Source: Firmicutes bacterium UBA6132
GTDB taxonomy: Bacteria; Bacillota_A; Clostridia; Tissierellales; Sedimentibacteraceae
Direction of reading: 5' to 3'
NCBI GenBank assembly: GCA_002435835.1
Contig: DIVM01000331.1
Location: 1 to 16,184 of the forward strand
DNA length: 16,184 nt
In this document: piece by piece, positions 1 through 6,666 of the stretch
Layout of the letters: every line of letters starts with the position of its first letter
Numbering within the stretch: position 1 is the first letter of the stretch
Translations under genes and position numbers: made by a program
Notes under the pieces: model-generated
What the model was told of the DNA's origin: nothing
The model's database searches: none
Seen by the model: only the letters and a program-made list of their open reading frames with translations

Positions 1-35
1 CTTATTATTTCTGAATGTTTTAAAGTTATAGTCAT
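1..35 (-). CDS. 5' end of an unidentified gene running off the left edge
   Basis: On the minus strand an ATG at 35-33 lies six bases after a GGGGG Shine-Dalgarno-like stretch, and the frame stays open to the window edge, reading MTITLKHSEII. Only eleven codons are visible, so no family can be named. It follows a short open frame ending at 65, so the two could belong to one transcript. The start is supported by the ribosome binding site only, and a chance open frame is possible. Confidence 0.4.
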   Translation of the reverse strand, partial: MTITLKHSEII

Positions 36-64
36 CCAATGCCCCCTAATTCAATTTTCTTCAA

Positions 65-169
65 TTATTCTTTCTGTTCTTCATATTCCCCAAGTTCTTC
101 ACAATAATAATATTTATTACTAATTTCATAATAACTTTGATACTTGCATGTTTGAGCATATATAAAATT
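65..169 (-). pseudogene. possible coding remnant, no start codon
   Basis: A minus-strand frame of 34 codons ends in TAA at 67-65. Its C-terminal half (CEELGEYEEQKE) is acidic and looks coding rather than random AT-rich sequence. Upstream the frame is closed by TAA and contains no ATG, GTG or TTG, so it is either a truncated 3' end or chance. It sits about 30 bases upstream of the start at 35 on the same strand. No function can be assigned. Confidence 0.2.
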
Positions 170-269
170 TTAAATTTAATATAATTATACAATATCCAAT
201 ACGTTTTGTACAGGGGTTTTTTAAAAAATTTAATCAATTTTTTTGTTTATATTTCAACACTTTATTTTA

Positions 270-305
270 ATATTGACAATACTTTTTTTATATATTGACA
301 ATACT
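270..305 (+). repeat. 14-bp direct repeat, 22-bp period
   Basis: ATATTGACAATACT occurs exactly at 270-283 and 292-305, so the copies start 22 bases apart, about two helical turns. Each copy contains a perfect TTGACA. This spacing fits cooperative binding of a regulator on one face of DNA, but it could be a local duplication. Confidence 0.55.
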
Positions 306-322
306 ATTTTTTAGTTTATATG
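295..322 (+). promoter_or_regulatory. candidate sigma-A type promoter
   Basis: TTGACA at 295-300 is followed after 16 bases by TATATG at 317-322. The -35 is perfect and is part of the second direct-repeat copy, so a protein bound to the repeats would compete with RNA polymerase. The -10 is only moderate. It points toward the membrane-protein gene starting at 523. Confidence 0.35.
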
Positions 323-522
323 CATATGTATTCATTTAATAAAATAAAAAAATAGAATTTTTAATTCAATCTTTTTGGTAAAGAATTTACTTAATCTCTT
401 CATGTAAAATCATAAATAATCATATATGGGCAGAAACTTTAAATATTACAGTATATATTTTTAGAAATGATGATATAATAATATATAATACGTTTTCAAT
501 AAATAATAAGAGGAGGATACAC

Positions 523-912
523 ATGAATATTTTCATTATAATTATTAATTTTATTATACCTATAATAATGATTTTAGTAGGAATAATATATCGGACTAAT
601 CCACCTAAAAACATTAATATATTTTGGAGTTTTATAGTATCTATATCAATGATGTTTACAGGGTTTTTTGATGGTCATGATGTTAATAATATCGAACACA
701 CAGAAAATTCAACAAATAAAAAATATGGTGCAATTTGGGTTATTAGTGGATTGCTTCTTTTAATTTTTATTAGTTTTTTATTTATTACAAATAAATCTGA
801 AATAAAAGATTTAAGCATTTTATTATTAGAACTTGAAGGTTTAATATTAGTAGCAATATTTATAATTGTTGAATTTTTTATTAAAAGAAAGTCTTGTAAA
901 ATATCTAAGTGA
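523..912 (+). CDS. small multi-pass membrane protein, weakly SdpI-like
   Basis: A 129-residue hydrophobic protein with membrane segments at about residues 2-22, 70-92 and 98-120 and a weaker one at 36-50, ending in a basic tail (KRKSCKISK). The start is set by AGGAGG at 511-516, six bases before the ATG. The first segment followed by NPPKNIN, and later KKYGAIW leading into a long hydrophobic helix, resemble the SdpI/YhfL family (immunity to a killing factor in Bacillus subtilis). However, the family's conserved GYRT-x-x-SMKN stretch is missing; an acidic, His- and Asn-rich loop (about 51-66) stands there instead. The SdpI relationship is inference. The gene is monocistronic and ends at a strong hairpin terminator. 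Confidence 0.65.
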   Translation: MNIFIIIINFIIPIIMILVGIIYRTNPPKNINIFWSFIVSISMMFTGFFDGHDVNNIEHTENSTNKKYGAIWVISGLLLLIFISFLFITNKSEIKDLSILLLELEGLILVAIFIIVEFFIKRKSCKISK

Positions 913-971
913 TATTAAGAAACTTTAGAATTTATCGTTTTTTTAATCTCTTTAATTAAATAATATAACGC

Positions 972-1011
972 AAAAATGCATGTAATTTAATAAAAATTAC
1001 ATGCATTTTTT
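972..1011 (+). terminator. intrinsic terminator after the SdpI-like gene
   Basis: A perfect 17-bp stem (972-988 with 994-1010) with a five-base loop contains ATGCATGTAATT and its complement, and ends in a T run. The A run on the other side lets it also work for minus-strand transcripts arriving from the gene at 1127-1405. Confidence 0.85.
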
Positions 1012-1126
1012 GTTGTAAATATTATAGCAAAAATCGTTACTAAAATGACTGTAAAAATCGAATTTGCACCTCTAAAATAAGCCCTGTTACTTAATTATTT
1101 TACATTTTAATTTTCTCTTTTATTTT

Positions 1127-1405
1127 TTACTCATTGGTAGAAAGCTTTCCAATATTACAGATTACTGCCAATTCATGTTCTTTAACATTTTCTAAATAAA
1201 CAATCGTCTTTTCAATAATGCAATATGTTTCATTAATAATATCTGCTTTCTCTAATATAATCCTTAACTTTAATATTGCTTTTGATATTAATTCATACAT
1301 TTCTTTGTAATGTGTTTCATTAATATTAGTTCTACTTGATACTATTTTTAATTGATTATTTGTATCTTCTAAGATGTCATTAGCCAAGCTATAGTTAATC
1401 TCCAT
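1127..1405 (-). CDS. hypothetical 92-residue helical protein
   Basis: A 92-residue soluble protein, not recognised. It lacks membrane segments and Gly/Pro-rich parts and reads as mostly alpha-helical, rich in Ile, Leu, Glu, Asn and Lys, with two cysteines in the C-terminal half (about residues 62 and 83). The ATG at 1405 follows an AGGGGAT-type ribosome binding site and a well-formed promoter about 60 bases upstream, which argues for a real monocistronic gene. The bidirectional hairpin at 972-1011 can end its transcript. A small regulatory or antitoxin-like role is possible, but nothing in the sequence shows it. Confidence 0.65.
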   Translation of the reverse strand: MEINYSLANDILEDTNNQLKIVSSRTNINETHYKEMYELISKAILKLRIILEKADIINETYCIIEKTIVYLENVKEHELAVICNIGKLSTNE

Positions 1406-1436
1406 AACTTTATCCCCTTAGTATTAAGCTTATTTT

Positions 1437-1458
1437 ATAAACGCAAGATAACGTTTAT
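1437..1458. promoter_or_regulatory. inverted repeat just downstream of a promoter, operator-like
   Basis: ATAAACG (1437-1443) and CGTTTAT (1452-1458) form 7-bp arms separated by eight bases. They cover roughly the first 25 transcribed bases of the 92-residue gene if the promoter at 1468-1496 is right. This is a typical place for a repressor operator; it could instead be a 5' mRNA hairpin. Confidence 0.35.
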
Positions 1459-1467
1459 CATATTATA

Positions 1468-1496
1468 AATATAGAATTAATATATAATAATGTCAA
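1468..1496 (-). promoter_or_regulatory. sigma-A type promoter of the 92-residue gene
   Basis: On the minus strand TTGACA (1496-1491) and TATATT (1473-1468) are separated by exactly 17 bases. This is one of the best promoter matches in the window and points to the gene starting at 1405. Confidence 0.65.
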
Positions 1497-1644
1497 CAAT
1501 TATATTATATTTGGACTGTAATAACCCTAACTTTTGAGCTCTATAATAGACCAAATTTGAAAGTAATATCTCTTTTGGTGTATTTGTTCAATTACAGTTA
1601 AAACTTTGCTTATTTTTCTTAATAATGCGTTTTATTCATTTAGA

Positions 1645-1673
1645 AATATAAAAAGCAAGGAAAAATCCCTGCT
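1645..1673 (-). terminator. probable terminator downstream of the integrase
   Basis: Read on the minus strand, AGCAGGG, a six-base loop and CCTTGCT pair over seven bases (one G-U pair) and run into TTTTTATAT. It lies about 125 bases after the integrase stop. Confidence 0.55.
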
Positions 1674-1797
1674 GATTATTTATAATTTAATATTTTTTAT
1701 TCTTAGATTTAAACTGTTCTAATGTTTTAAATTCATCAACCATATTAACTAAGCCAACTGAATTGTATTAATAGATTATGATTATTATTTTGGACAA

Positions 1798-2724
1798 TTA
1801 TTTCAAAACACTTAATGGACTTGTTACTTGTCCTTGCTCAATAATCTTCTCATTGGTTAATGAAGAAAGATAAATTTGAGTAATACTTATTTTTGAATGG
1901 CCTAAAAGTTTTGAAACTGTATAAACATCATTATTCTCAAGCATTTTAACCGCATAATAATGTCTTGCAGTATGTGGACTACACCTAATAATCTTTCTTA
2001 CTTTTACAACTCTTGCAGCTTCAACATATATTCTCTCTATAGCTTCAACGGTAAGAGGCTTACCTGTTCGGCTTAAAAAGTAATTATTAGGTATAGCCTT
2101 ATTGTTGAAATATATCTTCTTTATTTTTTCATATCTTTTGAGTACCTTTTTTAATTCAATTGACATAGGAACATATCTCTCTTTACTTCCTTTTCCATGA
2201 ATTAATATTCTGTCTTCTTGTAAATCATCATTGAGTATATCTATTGTTTCGGTTGTTCTCGCTCCTGTATCAAATTGAAACGATAAAATTGCTTTATTTC
2301 TTGCATTTAAATAATTCGAATAATCATAAACTGCTAATAATTTCCTAACTTCAACATCATTAAATATATCTATAATTTTCTTTTCTTCTTTTGAAAACTT
2401 CAACTTAAGCATAGGATTGTTTATGATATATTCTTCATCTTGACAATATTGAAAAAATGCTCTCAATACCTTATGTATTGAATTAATATAAACATTAGAA
2501 CAACCATTATCACTTTTGTATTTAAAATATCTTTTAACATGTAACCCTTGAATTTCTTTTACTTTATTAATACCTAATTCACTTTCTGCAAATTTCAAGA
2601 ACAATGAAGTATTATTCCTATAGCTTTTTATTGTTTTTGGTGATAAACCCTTTGATTCACAATTAAATAAAAAATCTTCAAATTCTAAATAAATAAAAAC
2701 ACCTCCAAAATTATCAGTATTCAT
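1798..2724 (-). CDS. tyrosine recombinase / XerC-XerD-like integrase
   Basis: A site-specific tyrosine recombinase of normal length (308 residues from the first ATG). The N-terminal SAM-like DNA-binding domain covers about residues 12-100 (SKGLSPKTIKSYRNN is its usual signature). The catalytic domain carries the full active-site set: R156 in GARTTE, K178 in HGKGSKERYVP, H251 and R254 in SPHTARH, H276 in LLGHSKISIT and nucleophile Y285. It should therefore be active. No excisionase, phage or conjugation gene is next to it, so it is a solitary recombinase, perhaps left from a mobile element or a Xer-type resolvase. The ATG at 2724 has no good ribosome binding site. GGAGGTG lies inside the frame, placing the likely start at codon 11, an ATT (2694-2692), where family homology also begins. 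Confidence 0.88.
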   Translation of the reverse strand: MNTDNFGGVFIYLEFEDFLFNCESKGLSPKTIKSYRNNTSLFLKFAESELGINKVKEIQGLHVKRYFKYKSDNGCSNVYINSIHKVLRAFFQYCQDEEYIINNPMLKLKFSKEEKKIIDIFNDVEVRKLLAVYDYSNYLNARNKAILSFQFDTGARTTETIDILNDDLQEDRILIHGKGSKERYVPMSIELKKVLKRYEKIKKIYFNNKAIPNNYFLSRTGKPLTVEAIERIYVEAARVVKVRKIIRCSPHTARHYYAVKMLENNDVYTVSKLLGHSKISITQIYLSSLTNEKIIEQGQVTSPLSVLK

Positions 2725-2753
2725 TGATATACATAATAAAATTTAAGGTGTTT
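2697..2753 (-). promoter_or_regulatory. internal Shine-Dalgarno with complementary upstream arm
   Basis: On the minus strand GGAGGTG (2706-2700) sits seven bases before an ATT codon (2694-2692) of the integrase. Upstream, AAACACCT (2753-2746) is exactly complementary to AGGTGTTT (2704-2697), with about 42 bases between. If transcribed together, the arm would sequester the ribosome binding site. The pairing is seen in the sequence; regulation is inference. Confidence 0.35.
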
Positions 2754-2865
2754 ATCATCATTCAAGATTTTAAGATTGTTTAGGTTTATCACACTTTAAT
2801 GGCAAAATACATACATATTTTTTTCCGTTGTATGTCATTATCTACCACTAAAAATCAAATTTCCT

Positions 2866-2893
2866 AAAAACCATAGTTGGCTATAACTATTGG
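2866..2893 (-). terminator. terminator downstream of yebC
   Basis: Read on the minus strand, CC(A)ATAGTT, loop ATAGCC and AACTATGG form an eight-pair stem with one bulged A, followed by TTTTTAGG. It begins about 16 bases after the yebC stop. Confidence 0.6.
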
Positions 2894-2909
2894 TATTACT
2901 AAATTATGA

Positions 2910-3656
2910 CTATTCTTCGGCCTCTACCTCTGGCATATCCCAGTTGTGGTAAACTTCTTGAATGTCGTCATTATCTTCCATTGCATCTATCATTTTTTCA
3001 AGATTTTTTATTGCATCTTCATCTTCAACTTTTACTGTTGTTTGAGGAATATACATAATATCCCCTTTAACATCTTCATATCCTGCAGCTTTTAATTCTT
3101 TAATTACTTTTATAAAATCTTCAGGTGAAGTTGTAATTTCATAAGTGTCTTCTTCAACTTCGAAATCTTCAGCTCCTGCATCTAATGCTGCCATCATAAG
3201 TGTTTCTTCATCTATGCTGTCTTTCATTTCAATAGAAAGTATTCCTTTTCTATCAAACATATAACCTACACAACCTGTAGTTCCAAGATTTCCGTTATAT
3301 TTTGAAAAATAATGTCTTACGTCTGCAGCAGTTCTATTTTTATTGTCAGTTAAACATTGAACCATAAAAGCGGTTCCACTAGGACCATAGCCTTCATAAG
3401 TAATAGTTTCAAAATTATTTCCTGTTAATGCACCGAGACCAGCTTTAATTGCTCTGTCTATGTTGTCATTAGGCATATTTTCTGCTTTTGCTTTTTCTAT
3501 TGCTGTTGCTAATGAAGAGTTGTAATCTGCATCTGAACCGCCTTCTCTTACTGCTACAGTTATAGATCTTGCTAATTTAGTAAATATTTTACCTCTTTTA
3601 GCATCTTGTTTTCCTTTACGACCTTTTATATTTGACCATTTTGAATGTCCTGACAT
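2910..3656 (-). CDS. yebC: YebC/PmpR (TACO1) family protein
   Basis: A 248-residue protein of the universal YebC/PmpR/TACO1 family. Members bind DNA or the ribosome and have been described as transcription regulators and, more recently, as factors that help ribosomes through proline-rich stretches. The start chosen is the ATG at 3656, giving the invariant opening [20 protein letters not shown], preceded by AGGAGG (3666-3661). The nine extra codons upstream are not part of the gene. Other family marks are [12 protein letters not shown], the [11 protein letters not shown] stretch, [10 protein letters not shown] and [17 protein letters not shown]. The C-terminus is acidic, as is common. It has its own promoter in the gap after yigZ and ends at a hairpin. 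Confidence 0.96.
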   Translation of the reverse strand: MSGHSKWSNIKGRKGKQDAKRGKIFTKLARSITVAVREGGSDADYNSSLATAIEKAKAENMPNDNIDRAIKAGLGALTGNNFETITYEGYGPSGTAFMVQCLTDNKNRTAADVRHYFSKYNGNLGTTGCVGYMFDRKGILSIEMKDSIDEETLMMAALDAGAEDFEVEEDTYEITTSPEDFIKVIKELKAAGYEDVKGDIMYIPQTTVKVEDEDAIKNLEKMIDAMEDNDDIQEVYHNWDMPEVEAEE

Positions 3657-3699
3657 ATTTCCTCCTAGCGCGTTATCTAACATAAAATTTTAACAATAT

Positions 3700-3728
3700 A
3701 TTTTATCATATGCATAATACTTTTTCAA
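3700..3728 (-). promoter_or_regulatory. promoter of yebC
   Basis: Minus strand TTGAAA (3728-3723) and TAAAAT (3705-3700) are 17 bases apart, in the 82-base gap between the yigZ stop and the yebC start. The good spacing suggests yebC can be transcribed independently of hflX-yigZ. Confidence 0.5.
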
Positions 3729-3738
3729 TTTATTTTTA

Positions 3739-4383
3739 TTAAGTTACTATTTTATTTTCTTTAATAGAATAATAATCTGCTTGTCCTATAGTAATTTCAG
3801 CTTTAGCACTTGTTGCTTCAGTAATAATTGAGTTTAGATTATTAAGTTCATCTTCTCTTATTAAAACATTCATAGTTACATCTTCTGTGAAAATTTTATC
3901 CTTAATTATAAAATTGTTTTTGCTTAGGACATTTTCAACTTTACCAAGCAATGTATAATCTATTTTAATGAATACATCATTAAAAACTTGTTTATCAACT
4001 ATAATACCACTTTCCAAACCTATTTTAGCTGCTTTTGTGTAGGCTCTTACTAAACCACCAGCTCCAAGCATTATTCCGCCAAAATATCTTGTAACAACAA
4101 CTGCTACATTGCGTAAATTTTCCTGAGATATAACATTTAAGACGGGCATGCCCGCAGTACCGCTAGGCTCCCCGTCATCTGAATACCTTTGAATGTTAGC
4201 ATTTTCACCTATTGTATATGCATAAACATTGTGAGTGGCATCTTTAAATTCTTTTTTAATTTTGTCTATAAACTCTATTGCTTGCTCTTCGGAATATACG
4301 GGTATTGCTGTACCAATAAATTTTGATTTGTTTATAACTATTTCATCCCTTCCATAAAGATGAATTGATCTATAACTATTCAT
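3739..4383 (-). CDS. yigZ: YigZ / IMPACT family protein
   Basis: A 214-residue protein of the YigZ (UPF0029, IMPACT) family; the eukaryotic relative IMPACT modulates translation control through GCN1, while the bacterial role is not settled. The family core is clear: HNVYAYTIG (51-59), YSDDGEPSGTAGMP (67-80) and VVVTRYFGGIMLGAGGLVRAY (95-115). The remaining 100 residues form the usual DUF1949 C-terminal domain. Its ATG follows the hflX TAA directly (TAAATG, no intergenic base) with only a weak AAAGGA upstream, so translation is probably coupled to hflX. Length is normal and no defect is seen. Confidence 0.95.
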   Translation of the reverse strand: MNSYRSIHLYGRDEIVINKSKFIGTAIPVYSEEQAIEFIDKIKKEFKDATHNVYAYTIGENANIQRYSDDGEPSGTAGMPVLNVISQENLRNVAVVVTRYFGGIMLGAGGLVRAYTKAAKIGLESGIIVDKQVFNDVFIKIDYTLLGKVENVLSKNNFIIKDKIFTEDVTMNVLIREDELNNLNSIITEATSAKAEITIGQADYYSIKENKIVT

Positions 4384-5658
4384 TTAATGCTTTCCTTTTA
4401 TATATTTTTCATATAATTCAACTTCATTCTCATATAATATTGCATCGAAATTAACTCCACTTTCATCGAACTCAACATTATCAGTTGTTCTGTTTTCATA
4501 AAAGTAATAATAAGTTTTTAAATCATTATTTGGAATTTTTAAGCTGTATTTTGTTTTATATCCATTAATTTTATAATCAACAGTTTCTAATAATAAATCT
4601 ATATTATATTTATTTAATGCTGAAATATAAATTATATCATTTGTTGAAAATGTAGTTACATTTTCTGATAATATTTTATCTACTTTATTATAAACAGTTA
4701 AAACAGGAATTTCTTTATTTGTTATTTTCTCAACCAGTTGAGATGTTGTTTCTTTATGTAATTGCAAATTTTCATCATTTATATCTATCAAATGAACTAT
4801 TAAATCTGCAAATTTAATTTCTTCTAATGTTCCTTTAAACGCTTCAACTATTTGAGTAGGAAGTTTTTTAATAAATCCAACTGTATCAGAAAAAACTGCT
4901 TCTCTTCCACCAGGAAGTCTTACCCTTCTAAGTTCTGTTTCCAGAGTGGCAAAAAGCATATCATGAGCAAAAACTTTTTTGTTTTCATATTCTTCTTTGT
5001 TGTATTGACTTTCAACTAAGGCATTTAACAAAGTTGATTTTCCTGCATTTGTATATCCAACTATTGATATAACGGGAATTTCATCTTTCATACGTTTTTT
5101 TCTCTTTGTATCTCTAACTTTTCCCAGTTCATTTAATTGATTTTGAATATCAGAAATTTTTTCTTTAATTCTTCTTCTGTCTGTTTCTAACTTTTGTTCA
5201 CCAGGTCCCTTACTTCCAATTCCCCCTCCTTGACGAGAAAGGTTGTTATTTAGTCCTACAAGCCTTGGCAAACTGTATTTAAGTTGTGCAAGTTCTACTT
5301 GTAGCTGTCCTTCTTTTGTAAGAGCTCTTTTTGCAAATATATCAAGTATTAAATTTGTTCTATCTATTACTTTTGCATTAACTACTTCTTCTATATTTCT
5401 AATTTGAGAGCCACTTAGTTCATCATTAAAAATTATAGTATCCACACCAAGCTCTTTAACATATGCTGCAACTTCTTCTAATTTTCCTTTTCCTATATAA
5501 GACCTGTTATCAATCCCTTGTCTGTTTTGAACCAAACTTGAAACGACTTCACCATCTGCTGCTTCAACAAGTTCTTTTAATTCTTCCATATCATTATCAT
5601 CTTCTTTATCGCTTGATAATTGAACAGCAACAAGAAGGCATTTTTCTTTATCTTTCAT
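4384..5658 (-). CDS. hflX: GTPase HflX
   Basis: A 424-residue ribosome-associated GTPase of the Obg-HflX group. HflX binds the 50S subunit and splits stalled ribosomes under stress. Visible parts are the N-terminal HflX domain (1-190), with IGKGKLEE (55-62), the RTNLILDIFAKRA segment (100-112) and the Gly-rich loop RQGGGIGSKGPGEQKLETDRR (142-162). The G domain has P-loop GYTNAGKST (201-209), switch region LFATLET (235-241; usually FATLD), DTVGF (258-262), NKVD (324-327) and SAL (346-348). The start follows GGAGG at 5666-5662. It is first in a two-gene unit with yigZ; no strong promoter was found in the 250 bases upstream. Confidence 0.96.
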   Translation of the reverse strand: MKDKEKCLLVAVQLSSDKEDDNDMEELKELVEAADGEVVSSLVQNRQGIDNRSYIGKGKLEEVAAYVKELGVDTIIFNDELSGSQIRNIEEVVNAKVIDRTNLILDIFAKRALTKEGQLQVELAQLKYSLPRLVGLNNNLSRQGGGIGSKGPGEQKLETDRRRIKEKISDIQNQLNELGKVRDTKRKKRMKDEIPVISIVGYTNAGKSTLLNALVESQYNKEEYENKKVFAHDMLFATLETELRRVRLPGGREAVFSDTVGFIKKLPTQIVEAFKGTLEEIKFADLIVHLIDINDENLQLHKETTSQLVEKITNKEIPVLTVYNKVDKILSENVTTFSTNDIIYISALNKYNIDLLLETVDYKINGYKTKYSLKIPNNDLKTYYYFYENRTTDNVEFDESGVNFDAILYENEVELYEKYIKGKH

Positions 5659-5716
5659 TTTTCCTCCGAAAAATATATGTATTTTTAAATTTTTAAGTTA
5701 TTAACAATTAAAATAA

Positions 5717-5746
5717 TGATTTGTCAAAATATCATTTGCCAAATCA
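5717..5746 (-). terminator. hairpin between yunB and hflX, likely yunB terminator
   Basis: TGATTTGTCAAA (5717-5728) pairs with TTTGCCAAATCA (5735-5746) over 12 positions with one mismatch, around a six-base loop. On the minus strand it is followed by TTATTTTAATTG. It is A/T-rich but placed where the yunB transcript would be expected to end. Confidence 0.5.
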
Positions 5747-5845
5747 CGGATGAATTCACATTAATGTTAATATTTTTCAATCATTTAACATATTTCTTTA
5801 ATTTGTATTTTAGCATATTTATTTTACTTAGTATATATATAATTG

Positions 5846-5860
5846 CTATTTTTTAAACAT
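5846..5860 (-). CDS. possible four-codon mini-ORF (MFKK)
   Basis: In the yunB-hflX gap an ATG at 5860 follows GGGAGG (5871-5866) at five bases, an ideal ribosome binding site, but the frame closes after four codons (ATG TTT AAA AAA TAG). The upstream context ATAAAGGGAGG copies the one before yunB. It may be a leader peptide, the relic of a deleted gene start, or chance. Confidence 0.2.
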   Translation of the reverse strand: MFKK

Positions 5861-5909
5861 TTTTTCCTCCCTTTATTTATATTTTTTTGTCGATTTTAAT
5901 TATTTTATT

Positions 5910-6557
5910 TCATTCATCCAACCATAATTTTTCATTTATTGGATATTTCATATATGAGTCTGGAACCTCTCCAACTATGACGATTTCAGCTATCAAAACA
6001 TTATTATTAATAGTTATATTGCTTGTGGTTACAGGACTTATTATTCTCATATCAACTGTTACAGTTATATAAATTTTATATCTTGTTTGGTTTATTCCTG
6101 ATTCTGCAAACTCAGTTTTAAAATCAACTAATACGCTTCCTTGATGAAGTATTTTATATTTTAAATTTGGACCTATATTAGCAAAAATTTGACTATCTAT
6201 TGCTGAACCAAGGGGTATTTCAAAATACTGATCCTCTAAATTAACTATTTTTTCCTGCACAATTTTAGCTATGTTGGAAGAAATTGTATTCATTGTAAGA
6301 GCATCGATTCTAATCATGTTAATTTTACCTTCATTGTCATATGTTGGTAGTAATATTTGTTCTTCTAAATCACCCTTTTGAATTTCTTGCCGTATAGTAT
6401 CATTTATCATTTGAGTTGCAATGACTTTAGCCCGCACATCACATATGGACATTAATGTAGGTTTTATTCTTGTTTCTATGTAATATACGCTAAGTAAGAA
6501 AATAGTAACTAAAAGAAGCAAATAAAACTGAATGATTTTACGTCTATGTTTTTTCAA
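5910..6557 (-). CDS. yunB: sporulation protein YunB
   Basis: A 215-residue YunB homologue. In Bacillus subtilis yunB is transcribed in the mother cell under sigma-E and is needed for normal sporulation, but its biochemical role is unknown. A basic N-terminus (KKHRRK) is followed by one membrane anchor at about 9-27, then an exported domain with family marks RIKPTLMSICDVRAKVIATQ (31-50), the FEIPLGSAIDSQIF stretch, FAESGINQTRYKIYI and the conserved IVIVGEVPDSY near the end. The frame starts with TTG at 6557, downstream of AAAGGGAGGG; the spacing of about eleven bases is long, but no better start exists. It is divergent from the penicillin-binding protein gene, with about 110 bases between for both promoters. 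Confidence 0.93.
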   Translation of the reverse strand: MKKHRRKIIQFYLLLLVTIFLLSVYYIETRIKPTLMSICDVRAKVIATQMINDTIRQEIQKGDLEEQILLPTYDNEGKINMIRIDALTMNTISSNIAKIVQEKIVNLEDQYFEIPLGSAIDSQIFANIGPNLKYKILHQGSVLVDFKTEFAESGINQTRYKIYITVTVDMRIISPVTTSNITINNNVLIAEIVIVGEVPDSYMKYPINEKLWLDE

Positions 6558-6608
6558 CTATTGATTTCCCTCCCTTTATATTATATAATATGAAAGATAT
6601 TAATAACT

Positions 6609-6639
6609 TTGACAATTTTAGTATATTTTGTGGTATACT
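6609..6639 (+). promoter_or_regulatory. promoter of the class A PBP gene
   Basis: TTGACA at 6609-6614 and TATACT at 6634-6639, the latter preceded by TGG (extended -10). The 19-base spacer is long, which the extended -10 would compensate. The transcript would begin close to the CGGAGG ribosome binding site at 6656-6661, a short leader. Confidence 0.5.
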
Positions 6640-6666
6640 ATATCGTAGTTATTTACGGAGGTTAAT

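Larger units (their letters stand above)
170..522. other. AT-rich intergenic region, candidate leader of the SdpI-like gene
   Basis: About 350 bases without a convincing gene. The stretch contains runs of A and T and two copies of a TTGACA-containing direct repeat near 270-305. It also holds a small hairpin (GTAAA, loop GAA, TTTAC near 379-391) and the AGGAGG ribosome binding site at 511-516. If the promoter at 295-322 is real, the following gene has an untranslated leader of nearly 200 bases. No known riboswitch was recognised. Confidence 0.5.
1406..1797. other. intergenic region between the 92-residue gene and the integrase
   Basis: Besides the promoter, inverted repeat and terminator listed separately, this region contains two short minus-strand open frames with coding-like composition but no proper starts. 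One spans about 1531-1640 (ending ...YYFQIWSIIELKS) and the other about 1685-1771 (containing MVDEFKTLEQFKSKNKKY, stop near 1685). They may be debris of genes broken next to the recombinase, or chance frames in AT-rich DNA. No other gene is seen. Confidence 0.3.

Noticed and set aside
420..614. Minus-strand Ile-rich frame of 64 codons
   Set aside because: It overlaps the start of the SdpI-like gene on the other strand, lacks a ribosome binding site and is low-complexity, as expected from AT-rich DNA.
2809..2840. ACATACA/TGTATGT inverted repeat between integrase and yebC
   Set aside because: Only seven pairs with a long loop and no T run; the hairpin at 2866-2893 explains termination better.
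3657..3683. N-terminal extension of YebC to an upstream ATG
   Set aside because: AGGAGG lies inside the extension and the conserved protein start is at the ATG at 3656.
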